A stretch of 64,000 bases of DNA from Candidatus Gastranaerophilales bacterium (lineage in GTDB: Bacteria; Cyanobacteriota; Vampirovibrionia; Gastranaerophilales; Gastranaerophilaceae). The translations under genes were made by a program, and so were the position numbers. The notes beneath the pieces are model-generated. The model did no database searches. It saw nothing but the letters and a program-made list of their open reading frames with translations, and was not told the origin of the DNA. Positions 44,853-53,128 of this stretch are shown piece by piece (positions within the stretch are counted from its first letter, which is position 1; every line of letters begins with the position of its first letter). The stretch spans positions 18,774 through 82,773 of the forward strand of contig CALUVR010000007.1 of assembly GCA_944324285.1 (NCBI GenBank), read 5' to 3'.

Positions 44853-45314
44853 ATGAGAAAACACTTCTATATTGCGGTAATCGCAGCACTGGCATTCGCA
44901 CTCGGATATTCTGTCAATAATATTGCAATCTCCGACACAACAGCAAAAGTTGCTGTTATTGACGCTGCCAAAATCGCGGCAAACTCATCTGCGGTAAAAA
45001 ATCTTAAGGCAGAACAGGAAAAGAAAGTAAAAGAAATTCAGGCTACACTGGATAAGGCTAAGGCTGAACTTGCAAAGGAAAAGGATCCGGCAAAAATTGC
45101 CGCCATAGAAGAAAAATACAGAAATCAGGTTAATGCACAAAAAATCGCACTTGATACAGAATACAACAAAAAATTAACACAAATTGACAGTGAAATACGC
45201 GCAACAATTGTGGAAAAAGCAAGAGGCTTAAATTACGACCTTGTGCTTCCGAAAAACATCGTCTACTTCGGCGGTGATGATATCACAGACGTAATTGCGA
45301 AAGATATTAAATAA
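44853..45314 (+). CDS. OmpH/Skp-like periplasmic chaperone
   Basis: 153 aa. N-terminal signal/anchor (residues 4-24), then VAVIDAAKI and a long Lys/Glu/Ala coiled coil (about 50-120; EQEKKVKEIQATLDKAK), ending in a strand VLPKNIVYFGG. This is the Skp layout (tentacle helices on a small beta barrel), which holds outer-membrane proteins in the periplasm. Ribosome site AAAGGAT before ATG. Own terminator follows. The bamA and lpx genes that often neighbour it are absent. Confidence 0.88.
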   Translation: MRKHFYIAVIAALAFALGYSVNNIAISDTTAKVAVIDAAKIAANSSAVKNLKAEQEKKVKEIQATLDKAKAELAKEKDPAKIAAIEEKYRNQVNAQKIALDTEYNKKLTQIDSEIRATIVEKARGLNYDLVLPKNIVYFGGDDITDVIAKDIK

Positions 45315-45344
45315 AAAAACAGGCAATGTGCCTGTTTTTTATTT
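45314..45344 (+). terminator. Intrinsic terminator of ompH
   Basis: AAAAAACAGGCA and TGCCTGTTTTTT arms around ATG (loop), starting right at the ompH stop codon. Confidence 0.9.
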
Positions 45345-45386
45345 AGACATATTTTTCTCCGGTAGGTTCAATAAAGAAAACTATGC

Positions 45387-45399
45387 TATAATCAGAAGT
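45387..45399 (+). promoter_or_regulatory. Extended -10 promoter of uvrC, likely leaderless
   Basis: TG-C-TATAAT (45384-45392) lies 7 nt before the ATG at 45400 and no Shine-Dalgarno is present, so transcription probably begins at or next to the start codon. Confidence 0.5.
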
Positions 45400-47061
45400 A
45401 TGAATGACAATTTGAAACAAACACTTAAACTTCTGCCGTCACTTCCGGGTTGTTATATTTATTACAACAAGGATAATGAAATTATCTACGTCGGTAAGGC
45501 AAAAATTCTTAAACGACGCGTGATGAGTTATTTTAATAAAAAACATTACGACAGCGTGAAAGTTCAGGTGCTTGTATCACAAATTGAGCGGATGGAATAC
45601 ATTATCACCAATACCGAAGTTGAAGCGCTCATTCTCGAAAGCCACTTAATTAAAAAGCATAAACCGAAATACAATATTCTACTGAAAGATGACAAAAAAT
45701 ACCCGTATTTCTTAATTACAGATGAAGATTTCCCGCGGATTACGGTTGTTCGCAAAAAAAATCTTAATCCCGAAAAAGGCAGATACTACGGTCCTTATAC
45801 GGATGTTCGCGCCATGTATTCAACTCTTGATTTCTTAAAAAAGATTTTTCCTTTAAAACAGTGTAAGACTCCGAAATTCAAAGACCGTCCGTGCTTGTAT
45901 TATCAAATAGGACGCTGCATGGCGCCATGCCAGAATAAAGTTACCAGCGAAGAATACAAAAATCTCGTTAAACAGGCGGAATTATTTCTTGCCGGCAAGC
46001 AGTCCGAACTTATGGCGCAGTTGATGGAACAGATGCAAAAGTATGCTGCCTCCGAACAGTTTGAAAAAGCCGCACGCCTCCGCGACAGCTATAACGATTT
46101 GAAAAAGACGCTTGAAAAGCAAAAAGTCGTTTATGAAAATACAAAACTCAATGAGGATGTTATTTCCATGCTCAATGAGGACGGAATTTTCGCAATCGTA
46201 ATCCTGATGATTAGAGAAGGCAGGCTTATTGATAAAAAAGATTTTGTATACGATGTGGAAGAAGAGGACAAAACAGAATTTTTTGCAACCTTCTTCAAAG
46301 AATACTACAATACGCTCCAACTGGAATTCCCTGACAAAATTGTATCAAATGAACTTGAAAAAGTCGGAGAAAAAGCGCTTTATGAGGAATGGCTTGAGAT
46401 TATCGCACATAAAAAAGTCAAAATCAGCTACGGTAAATCCGCTCAAGGCAAAGAACTCCAGATGCTTGCGGATAAAAATGCCCGTGTTGTATTAGACAAT
46501 GCCAAAATCAAAAAAATGGTCAAAATCAATGAAGATTTCAACGAAATCGGTTCTTATCTTGCGGAAAAACTTCACCTTAAGAATTTCCCGCACCGAATGG
46601 AATGCTACGATATTTCACACATTCAGGGCACAAATACCGTTGCATCTATGGTTGTTTTTATAAACGGACTGCCTAAAAAATCGGAATACAGAAAGTTCAA
46701 AGTCCGCTCAACCGAAGGTAAACCCGACGATTTCCAATCAATGAAAGAAGTCTTAACGCGCCGTATGTCGCATTTGGGAGAGAAAAAATGGGAAAAACCT
46801 GACCTGATGATAATCGACGGCGGCAAAGGACAATTATCAAGCGTTATGGAGATTATAGAAGGACTGGGAGTAAAAGATATTGATGTGGTCAGTTTAGCAA
46901 AACGCAACGAAGAAGTATTTCTTCCGCATCAATCGGAATCCGTAATTCTTCCGCGGGATTCAGGCGCATTGTTTTTGTTCCAGAGAATTCGTGATGAGGC
47001 GCACAGATTTGCCATAACCTATCACAGAAATCTCCGCTCAAAAGCTCTGAAAAATAACTAA
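45400..47061 (+). CDS. uvrC: Excinuclease ABC subunit C, lacking the C-terminal helix-hairpin-helix
   Basis: 553 aa from ATG 45400. GIY-YIG nuclease for the 3' cut: PGCYIYYNKDNEIIYVGKA (residues 14-32). UVR domain binding UvrB (about 205-240, EQMQKYAASEQFEKAARLR). RNase-H-like domain for the 5' cut: ECYDISHIQGTNTVASMV (about 402) and LMIIDGGKGQLS (about 470). The frame ends HRNLRSKALKNN, just where the two-HhH DNA-binding domain begins in standard UvrC (about 600 aa). No HhH coding sequence is found downstream in any frame. Likely leaderless mRNA. Confidence 0.93.
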   Translation: MNDNLKQTLKLLPSLPGCYIYYNKDNEIIYVGKAKILKRRVMSYFNKKHYDSVKVQVLVSQIERMEYIITNTEVEALILESHLIKKHKPKYNILLKDDKKYPYFLITDEDFPRITVVRKKNLNPEKGRYYGPYTDVRAMYSTLDFLKKIFPLKQCKTPKFKDRPCLYYQIGRCMAPCQNKVTSEEYKNLVKQAELFLAGKQSELMAQLMEQMQKYAASEQFEKAARLRDSYNDLKKTLEKQKVVYENTKLNEDVISMLNEDGIFAIVILMIREGRLIDKKDFVYDVEEEDKTEFFATFFKEYYNTLQLEFPDKIVSNELEKVGEKALYEEWLEIIAHKKVKISYGKSAQGKELQMLADKNARVVLDNAKIKKMVKINEDFNEIGSYLAEKLHLKNFPHRMECYDISHIQGTNTVASMVVFINGLPKKSEYRKFKVRSTEGKPDDFQSMKEVLTRRMSHLGEKKWEKPDLMIIDGGKGQLSSVMEIIEGLGVKDIDVVSLAKRNEEVFLPHQSESVILPRDSGALFLFQRIRDEAHRFAITYHRNLRSKALKNN

Positions 47062-47173
47062 TGATTGCGGTTAATAAAGCATACGGCACTTATAAAATTA
47101 TTCTAATCTAATGCCGCAGCTTTACTGCCAAACTCAAAATTTCCTCGGACATTTTTAACCGTTTAAATTATTG

Positions 47174-47536
47174 TTATTTCTTGTCGTTAATCTTGATTAG
47201 GTGCCAGCCGAATTGTGTCATTACAGGGTCTGATACTTCTCCCACATTCATGGAAAACGCTTTTCTCTCAAATGACGGAACCATCTGTCCTCTGCCGAAA
47301 CATCCTAAATTTCCACCGTTTCTGCCCGACGGACAAAGTGAATACAGACTTGCATAATATGCAAAATCTCCGCCGTTATCCAAATCTTTTTTTATCTGTA
47401 CAGCTTCTGCTGCCGTTTTTACAAGAATATGACTCGCACATACCTGAGTCACTTCAGGAACAGCTTCTTCCGCCGCATAAGTTACACCTGTCATCATAAC
47501 CATTATTGCAAGTAATTTTGTTAAATTTTTAATCAT
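47174..47536 (-). CDS. Exported parvulin-type peptidyl-prolyl isomerase
   Basis: 120 aa. Signal peptide (residues 1-21, ending TYA before AEE), then one PpiC domain: ASHILVKT (about 34-41), GGNLGCFGRGQMVPSFERKAF (about 74-94, with an extra Cys) and PVMTQFGWHLIKI. It accelerates prolyl isomerisation during periplasmic protein folding. The start overlaps the response-regulator stop (ATGA), so the two are translated together. Confidence 0.88.
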   Translation of the reverse strand: MIKNLTKLLAIMVMMTGVTYAAEEAVPEVTQVCASHILVKTAAEAVQIKKDLDNGGDFAYYASLYSLCPSGRNGGNLGCFGRGQMVPSFERKAFSMNVGEVSDPVMTQFGWHLIKINDKK

Positions 47537-47916
47537 AATTCTCCTATCTTGTTATATGCACCTTCGTTTCTGCAGTTGTATTTCGGCATATAATCAACTC
47601 CGTATTTTTCTGCAATTGATTTGATATCCGATGACGCAGAAATTACCACAACCTTTACATTTTTGTATTCCTTGAACATTTGAATTTGTTTTATAAACCA
47701 TTCCCCTGCCAGAAGCGGCAGAAAATCAGGTTCCATCTGTAAATCCGTTAAAATCACATCATACGGTTCATTTAACGAAAATATAAGTTTATCAACCCCT
47801 TCTCGCGCAGAATTTGCAGTATCAATTTCAAAAGTATCTTTATACAACATTCTAAGCGCGGTTTCGTGGTATTGAACCCATTTTTCGGAATCGTCCACAA
47901 TTAAAATTCGTTTCAT
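47533..47916 (-). CDS. Stand-alone response-regulator receiver protein
   Basis: 127 aa, receiver domain only. Acidic pair DD (about 8-9), phospho-acceptor Asp in ILTDLQME (about 58), Ser in VVISASSD (about 92) and Lys in DYMPKYN (about 112). No output domain, so it should act by protein contact. No histidine kinase nearby. Coupled to the parvulin gene. Confidence 0.85.
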   Translation of the reverse strand: MKRILIVDDSEKWVQYHETALRMLYKDTFEIDTANSAREGVDKLIFSLNEPYDVILTDLQMEPDFLPLLAGEWFIKQIQMFKEYKNVKVVVISASSDIKSIAEKYGVDYMPKYNCRNEGAYNKIGEL

Positions 47917-47934
47917 AACAGCATATTATCACAA

Positions 47935-47970
47935 ACAGAAAATGCCCGGTGTCAAATCGGGCATTTTGTT
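47935..47970 (-). terminator. Intrinsic terminator after the small heat-shock-like gene
   Basis: AAAATGCCCG and CGGGCATTTT arms (47939-47948, 47958-47967) with a 9-nt loop; T-rich on the minus strand, 45 bp after the 48015 stop. Confidence 0.75.
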
Positions 47971-48014
47971 TTATCTCTAATCCAGAGTTGCCGGTTTACA
48001 CCGCATTCTCTGAT

Positions 48015-48533
48015 TTATTCCTCTACCGGCACAAATATAATGTAATCATTACCCTCTCTGATTTTTGTAATTTTACTCAAATCTACATTCTCATCAAACA
48101 TCAAATTCTGAGATACCCGTGTAATCATTTCATGCCCGTGTTTTTTTGTTTCTCCCGCAGCGGTAACCGTTAGTACATTCCCGTTTGCTTTCACTTCAAC
48201 ATTTTGTTCATTATTGTCAAAAGGTCTGAGGTCTATTACAATTTTGTAATTATCAGGATTTTTTTCAACCCGCATAAAGCTTTCCGCCTGTTTTTGCAGC
48301 TGATAATCTCTCATTGTTTCCCGTTTAAACATTTTATCTATACGGTTTTGCTCGCGCATCATCATTTTTTCCATTTTTCTCATCTGGACCCCAGGATCAA
48401 GCATTCTTTTAAAATGCCAGTCGGTTACTACATAAAATGCTGCAAATGCTCCGAGAAATACTAATATACCAATCAAGGTATGACGTAAAATCGGATGCCT
48501 GCATAAAAAACAATCGTGATTTTGTTCCTCCAT
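48015..48533 (-). CDS. Membrane-anchored Hsp20/alpha-crystallin-like protein
   Basis: 172 aa. A short cytosolic start with CFLC, one transmembrane helix (about 19-37), a charged helical linker rich in Met/Arg (about 45-85) and a C-terminal Hsp20-like beta domain: YKIVIDLRPFDNNEQNVEVKANGNVLTVTA (shown as segments YKIVIDLRPF and VLTVTAAGET). Small heat-shock proteins bind unfolding proteins; a membrane tether is unusual and would place the chaperone domain in the periplasm (inference). ATG 48533 with AAAGGAG. A GATTAGA-type element lies 80 nt upstream. Confidence 0.75.
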   Translation of the reverse strand: MEEQNHDCFLCRHPILRHTLIGILVFLGAFAAFYVVTDWHFKRMLDPGVQMRKMEKMMMREQNRIDKMFKRETMRDYQLQKQAESFMRVEKNPDNYKIVIDLRPFDNNEQNVEVKANGNVLTVTAAGETKKHGHEMITRVSQNLMFDENVDLSKITKIREGNDYIIFVPVEE

Positions 48534-48740
48534 AGAAAAACTCCTTTCTTCTAAATTTTACAAACACTATGATATTTCAAGCGCTATAAATTTGTCTATA
48601 ACCCGATTGGGCTAACCTCTAATCTATTGTCGCCGCTTTCACAATATCTCTCAAATATTTTGCTTTACTGCCTTATTCCGAAATTTTCTAAGACAATATA
48701 AAATATTTTTAATATGAAATTTACAAACATTAAATAAATA
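48534..48740. other. Spacer with GATTAGA-type element
   Basis: No gene. On the minus strand the copy of the element runs from about 48700 to 48616: GGAATAAGGCAGTAAAGC, then ATATTTGAGAGATATT (hairpin), then GCGGCGACAATAGATTAGAGG. It resembles the copy at 24966-25030. Confidence 0.4.
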
Positions 48741-48769
48741 TTGCGGAAATATAAAAGATATGTTATAAT
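48741..48769 (+). promoter_or_regulatory. Sigma-70-type promoter for the RHH gene
   Basis: TTGCGG (48741-48746), 17-bp spacer, TATAAT (48764-48769); start near 48776. Confidence 0.6.
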
Positions 48770-48802
48770 GTTAATGTTATTATAATTAGGAGGGTTAGTA
48801 AA

Positions 48803-48991
48803 ATGGCCAAAATTTTAGTAACTATGCCTGACGAATTTCTGAATAAAGTAGATGGTCTTGCAAATGACGAACAGCGGACAAGAAGCGAATTAATCCGCGA
48901 GGCTCTCCGTACTTATATGCGCAGAGTAACGGCTAGTCAGTCCAGAAAAGCTCTTGATAACGCAAAAATTTTGGAAAATCTTATAGGTTAA
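48803..48991 (+). CDS. Ribbon-helix-helix (CopG-like) protein
   Basis: 62 aa. Strand KILVTMPDEF, helix LNKVDGLANDE, then RTRSELIREALRTYMRR, the standard RHH order; basic C-terminal tail. It would dimerise and bind DNA. Excellent ribosome site AGGAGGG 10 nt before ATG, own promoter and a terminator. No toxin gene follows, so it is a regulator rather than one half of a toxin-antitoxin pair, as far as seen. Confidence 0.8.
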   Translation: MAKILVTMPDEFLNKVDGLANDEQRTRSELIREALRTYMRRVTASQSRKALDNAKILENLIG

Positions 48992-49027
48992 AGTCTAAAA
49001 AATTTATCTTTACACAAAACGAATTTT

Positions 49028-49058
49028 AAGGCGGACATTGAAAGGATGTCCGCTTTTG
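49028..49058 (+). terminator. Intrinsic terminator of the RHH gene
   Basis: AAGGCGGACAT and ATGTCCGCTTT arms around a 7-nt loop, ending in TTTTG; 37 bp past the stop. Confidence 0.75.
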
Positions 49059-49092
49059 TATTGTAAACGTATGCAATAAGCTATTAATACAA

Positions 49093-49725
49093 TTACACCT
49101 CATTATATGTTTTAAAATGGGTTTTACATACTTCTTTCAATCTGTCTTTTCCGTATTTTGAGATAAATACGGCGGCGCAGTCTTTCACCTGTGCGGCGCA
49201 GCCTTTTGGAAAATCAATCCCGTACTTATTCTGCATATCTGAAATTTTATGAACAAACGCAGCCCGTGCAAGAATAGACGCGGCGGCAACCGCGATATCG
49301 CTTTCTCCGCGTACCATTTGATCAAGTTTTATCTCGCGTCCTTTTTTCATCAAAGCATTCTGTATAAAATGGTCGTTACCGAATTTATCGGAAATTGCAT
49401 AAGTACATTCGTGCTTTTCCAAAATGTTTTCTATTGTTCTGGCATGCCCCCAGGCAAGTAGTTTATTCAGGTTTTTCATATTGCCGTAAAGCTCATTGTA
49501 TTTCCCATTCGAAATTGCAATAACAGAATGAGGAGCGTGTTCCTTGATAATGGGTTCAAGCGTGAGGATTTTTTTATCCGTAATTTTTTTACTGTCCTTA
49601 ATTCCGAGTTCCGAAAAAAGCGCAGCGGATTTTTCATCCAAGAGAACTCCTGCTATTACAAGCGGTCCGAAAAAATCGCCCTTACCTGATTCATCGACTC
49701 CTATGTGAGGTACAAAACTTTCCAT
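49093..49725 (-). CDS. rnhC: Ribonuclease HIII, catalytic domain only
   Basis: 210 aa. Opens at once with GVDESGKGDFFGPLVIAG (residues 8-25), whose DESGKGD is the HIII version of the RNase H2-fold active site. Further acidic residues are in KDSKKI (about 43), SDKFG (about 111) and GESDIAVAAASILARA (about 137). It removes RNA from RNA-DNA hybrids. Typical RNase HIII is about 300 aa with an N-terminal TBP-like substrate-binding domain; that domain is missing here and the start is fixed by the TAATG overlap with the PBP gene. Confidence 0.85.
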   Translation of the reverse strand: MESFVPHIGVDESGKGDFFGPLVIAGVLLDEKSAALFSELGIKDSKKITDKKILTLEPIIKEHAPHSVIAISNGKYNELYGNMKNLNKLLAWGHARTIENILEKHECTYAISDKFGNDHFIQNALMKKGREIKLDQMVRGESDIAVAAASILARAAFVHKISDMQNKYGIDFPKGCAAQVKDCAAVFISKYGKDRLKEVCKTHFKTYNEV

Positions 49726-51914
49726 TAATTTAAACTCTCCGGTATTGCCATTGGTATAGGGGTTGGTGCTTTTGGTGCAGGGGGTTCAGGTTCTCGTATT
49801 GCAGGCTGTGCCACCGGTTGAACCTGATTTTGCTGTTTAAAATTCTGAAGGACTTCTTTTGGAGTTTTTGCTTCATTCATTAAAGGTATAGGCGCATATT
49901 TGTTTATTTCATTAGAAATTTCCGTCGGGTTTGAAGGAGCATCCTCTTTTGATTCTGTTTCCGCTTCTGTTCCTTCAGGTGCCTCTTCCTGATAAACTCT
50001 TATACTTCCCGGTTTTAATTTGAACGGCATAAGAGAGATTTCAGGATAGTTGAAATCGACATTTCCATAAGGTTTTGTTGCTACTTTCATAACGTCACGC
50101 CAGATGAGTGCCGGAACTGTACCACCTTGAATGGAGCGCATAACAGAGTTGTCATCGTTACCGACCCACACACCCGTTACTACATTCGGTGTGTAACCGA
50201 CAAAGCTTGCATCTTTATAATCATCGGTTGTACCTGTTTTACCTGCTGCTGGTTTGCCTATATTTGCGGCAGCCCCTGTTCCGTGTGCAATTACGGTTTT
50301 CAACATAGCGGTCATTTCTGCAGCTGTTTTAAGGCTTAATTGTCTTGAAACTTTTGTTTTCGGCGCTCTATAGACTACTTTGCCTCGTGAGGTTTCAATT
50401 CTTTCGATTGCATAAGGCTGGACAACGTAGCCTCCGTTTGCGAATGCGCCGTATGCCCTTGCAAGTTCAAATAATTTAACACCGTTGGAGCCGAGTGCGA
50501 TTGTGTAATCGTATTCAAGCGGAGTAGTAATTCCGAGAACTCTTGCAACCTGAATTACCGCACGAATTCCGACTTCCTGAATTAATCTGACGGCGCAAAC
50601 GTTAGATGATACCATCAAGGCTGAATATACAGGAATTTCTCCTCTATATTTGGAGGCATAATTTCTCGGCGCCCAGTCCCCGATTTTTATCGGTGCATCT
50701 TCAATCATATCATTAGGGGATATCCCTTTTTCCATAGCTGCTGCATAGACGAACGGTTTGAATGCGGATCCCGACGGTCTTATTGCCTGAACACGGTCGT
50801 ATTGTGTCTGGGTATAATCTTTTCCGCCGGCGTAGGCAAGAATTCTGCCGTCAATAGGCGAGAAACTAAATACTGCTGCCTGATGATTAGGTCTTGTCAG
50901 CCCGTATGCTTTCATATTTTTCAGGATTGCTTCATTCACGGCAACCTGTGTTTTATAATCAATCGTTGTGACAACTTTATAGCCGCCCTGCGAAATATCA
51001 GTTTCGTCAAACCCGAGTTTTTCCAGTTCCTTTAACACATAATCGCAGAAATATGGCGCTTTGTTGGTTGTATAAAATCTTGGTACAGACGTAAGTTTTA
51101 CTTTTGCTTCTTTTGCTTCTTCATACTGTTCTTTTGTAATGTATTTCATCTTATACATACGCCCTAAAACCTGGTTACGGCGTTGTACTGCCAATTTCAT
51201 ATTGTTAAACGGAGAATACACGCTCGGTGCCTGAGGAAGCCCTGCGATAAGCGCAAGTTCCGGCAGGGTGCATTCTTTAAGATGTTTGTTAAAATAAATC
51301 TGCGCGGCGGCTTCCACCCCGTAGGCTCCTGAACCGAGGTAGACATTATTCATATACATTTCAAGAATTTTGTCTTTTGAAATGGTTTTTTCAATTCTCG
51401 CCGCAACAACGAGTTCTCTGATTTTTCTGTCAAAAGTTCTTTCATTGGATAAGAATAAAATTCTTGCAAGCTGCTGGGTAATTGTACTTGCACCCTGAAC
51501 AACGTGTCCTGCAAGAATGTTCTGAACCGTAGAGCGCGCAAGACCTGTTATATCGTAGCCGTTATGTTTGTAAAAATTCTTGTCCTCTGTTGCGATAAGT
51601 GCATTAATAAAATCCTGCGGAACATCTTTTATATTAATATTTTTAAATGTGTAAGCCGTAAAAGTTTTTATAATTTCGCCATCAGCGGAATAAAATTGTG
51701 TAACAATATTAGGTTTAAATCCCTCAAGATTTTTTATCGGAGAAAGTGAAGAAAGGTACAGGTTAAATGCAACACCTGCCGCAAGAACACATGCTGCACC
51801 GAATATAAAAAGGTTTCTTATGTCAGCCATTATTCCGATATCTTTTTTAGAAATATTTTTCTTTGCCAGATTTTTGGCAGACATTTTTTTGTCTGTTCTT
51901 TTTATCCTAACCAT
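49725..51914 (-). CDS. Penicillin-binding protein 1A (bifunctional)
   Basis: 729 aa. Basic cytosolic tail, one membrane helix (about 33-50), GT51 glycosyltransferase with ATEDKNFYKH (catalytic Glu about 108), QGASTITQQLAR (about 140) and a KISKDKILEMYMN-type block. Transpeptidase with S-x-x-K in GSAFKPF (about 383), SSN (about 440) and KTGTT (about 570). The C-terminal 90 residues are Pro/Glu/Gln-rich. It polymerises and crosslinks peptidoglycan at the periplasmic face. ATG 51914 with AGGAG. Coupled to rnhC (TAATG). Confidence 0.95.
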   Translation of the reverse strand: MVRIKRTDKKMSAKNLAKKNISKKDIGIMADIRNLFIFGAACVLAAGVAFNLYLSSLSPIKNLEGFKPNIVTQFYSADGEIIKTFTAYTFKNINIKDVPQDFINALIATEDKNFYKHNGYDITGLARSTVQNILAGHVVQGASTITQQLARILFLSNERTFDRKIRELVVAARIEKTISKDKILEMYMNNVYLGSGAYGVEAAAQIYFNKHLKECTLPELALIAGLPQAPSVYSPFNNMKLAVQRRNQVLGRMYKMKYITKEQYEEAKEAKVKLTSVPRFYTTNKAPYFCDYVLKELEKLGFDETDISQGGYKVVTTIDYKTQVAVNEAILKNMKAYGLTRPNHQAAVFSFSPIDGRILAYAGGKDYTQTQYDRVQAIRPSGSAFKPFVYAAAMEKGISPNDMIEDAPIKIGDWAPRNYASKYRGEIPVYSALMVSSNVCAVRLIQEVGIRAVIQVARVLGITTPLEYDYTIALGSNGVKLFELARAYGAFANGGYVVQPYAIERIETSRGKVVYRAPKTKVSRQLSLKTAAEMTAMLKTVIAHGTGAAANIGKPAAGKTGTTDDYKDASFVGYTPNVVTGVWVGNDDNSVMRSIQGGTVPALIWRDVMKVATKPYGNVDFNYPEISLMPFKLKPGSIRVYQEEAPEGTEAETESKEDAPSNPTEISNEINKYAPIPLMNEAKTPKEVLQNFKQQNQVQPVAQPAIREPEPPAPKAPTPIPMAIPESLN

Positions 51915-52020
51915 TTACTACTCCTGTTTTTCATTACTCTTATACAGAGCAAAGGATATTACCAGAACATTTTAGTATAAATTCTTTATATTAGCAAATT
52001 CTTTATGATATTATATATAT

Positions 52021-52413
52021 ATGTTGGATTTTATATGTTCTGTAATAAACGAAATAAGGTCTTATTTTGTGCCGGAGCGGGTTGTTTATGAGGTTACAGG
52101 AGAATGCAAAAAGTGCGGTAAATGTTGTAATTATATGTACAGCGTTGATACTTATACCGAAAAAGAATTTAAAATAATGCAGTTTTTATTTCCGACATAC
52201 AGAAGGTTTTACATAAAAGGAAAAGACGAAGAGGGCAACCTTATTTTTGCCTGTAAACTTGTGACGCCTGAAGGTTTATGTTCCGATTACAAACACCGCC
52301 CGCGGATGTGCAGGAATTATCCTGCAAAAAGGGTAGCTTACAGGGCAGAACTTCACGAAGGCTGCAGCTATAAGGTGAATGTCAAAACCTTTGAGGATTA
52401 TTTAAAAAAATGA
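52021..52413 (+). CDS. YkgJ-type CxxCxxCC cysteine-cluster protein
   Basis: 130 aa. The first cluster, ECKKCGKCC (about 28-36), fits the C-x2-C-x2-CC pattern; it is followed by FACKLVTPEGLCSDYKHRPRMCRNYP (segments FACKLV, GLCSDY and RPRMCRNYP), giving the metal-binding set of PF03692-type proteins, for which zinc or iron-sulfur binding is proposed. Biochemical role unknown. No Shine-Dalgarno; a TATTAT box (52009-52014) lies 6 nt before ATG, so a leaderless mRNA is likely. Confidence 0.85.
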   Translation: MLDFICSVINEIRSYFVPERVVYEVTGECKKCGKCCNYMYSVDTYTEKEFKIMQFLFPTYRRFYIKGKDEEGNLIFACKLVTPEGLCSDYKHRPRMCRNYPAKRVAYRAELHEGCSYKVNVKTFEDYLKK

Positions 52414-52457
52414 TTTCGTTTATTTCATGCTATAATTCTTTAAAAAGGAGGGCGGAA

Positions 52458-53036
52458 ATGATTGAAAAGGCAAAAGAAGAACTTGAAAAACTCTTAAAAG
52501 GCAATGAAAATTTTGTAAACGGCGAGCCAAAGACTGTCACGAAAAGTCTTGAAACTTTACAGAAATTTGAAAAATATCAGGCGCCGTTTGCGGCTGTTTT
52601 AACCTGTTCGGATTCGAGGGTTGTTCCTGAGATTATTTTTGATTGCGGTATAGGGGAACTTTTTGTAATAAGAGTTGCCGGTATGACTACAGGACCAAAC
52701 GTTATAGAAAGTCTTGAATATGCTGTTAAAAAACTTCATGTGCCTCTTTTAATGCTTCTCGGGCACGATGATTGCGGGGTGATGAAGTTTGCCGGCGAAA
52801 ATTATCCGAATATAACCGAGGATTTTAAAGCTTTTGCAAAATGTGTATACCCTGTTATTGAAAATTACGGACCTTCTGTTTGTTCAACAGAATTTGCCAA
52901 AAAACACACCCTCTGGGTAGAAAAATTCCTTCTGGAAAATTCAAAAATTATCAAAGAAGCCGTTGACAATAATGAACTTTCCATCGCAAAATGCCACTTT
53001 AATCACTCAACAGGCAAGGTAGAAACGATTGATTAA
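52458..53036 (+). CDS. Beta-class carbonic anhydrase
   Basis: 192 aa from ATG 52458 with AAGGAGGGCGG upstream; an upstream in-frame start at 52410 overlaps the previous gene and lacks a site. Zinc ligands and catalytic dyad: Cys and Asp-Arg in LTCSDSRVVPE (about 48-58), then His and Cys in LLGHDDCGVMKF (about 105-116). It hydrates CO2 to bicarbonate in the cytosol, feeding carboxylases. Close behind the cysteine-cluster gene (44 bp). Confidence 0.93.
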   Translation: MIEKAKEELEKLLKGNENFVNGEPKTVTKSLETLQKFEKYQAPFAAVLTCSDSRVVPEIIFDCGIGELFVIRVAGMTTGPNVIESLEYAVKKLHVPLLMLLGHDDCGVMKFAGENYPNITEDFKAFAKCVYPVIENYGPSVCSTEFAKKHTLWVEKFLLENSKIIKEAVDNNELSIAKCHFNHSTGKVETID

Positions 53037-53060
53037 AAATTTTCGCGTGCTAAACTAAAA

Positions 53061-53100
53061 TTGTCCGACGGACTGATGAAAATTATCTTGCCGGATTAGA
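53061..53100 (+). promoter_or_regulatory. Possible ferritin promoter, palindrome and leader motif
   Basis: TTGTCC (53061-53066), 17-bp spacer, TATCTT (53084-53089). The palindrome GTCCGACGGAC (53063-53073) overlaps the -35 box and may be an operator. GCCGGATTAGA (53090-53100) matches the leader motif seen before clpB and adh. Confidence 0.35.
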
Positions 53101-53128
53101 ATGAAACAGTAGAAAGAGAGGTTTTAAT

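Noticed and set aside
48803..48991. Toxin-antitoxin pair headed by the RHH protein
   Set aside because: A terminator follows within 70 bp and no toxin-like frame is adjacent on either side.
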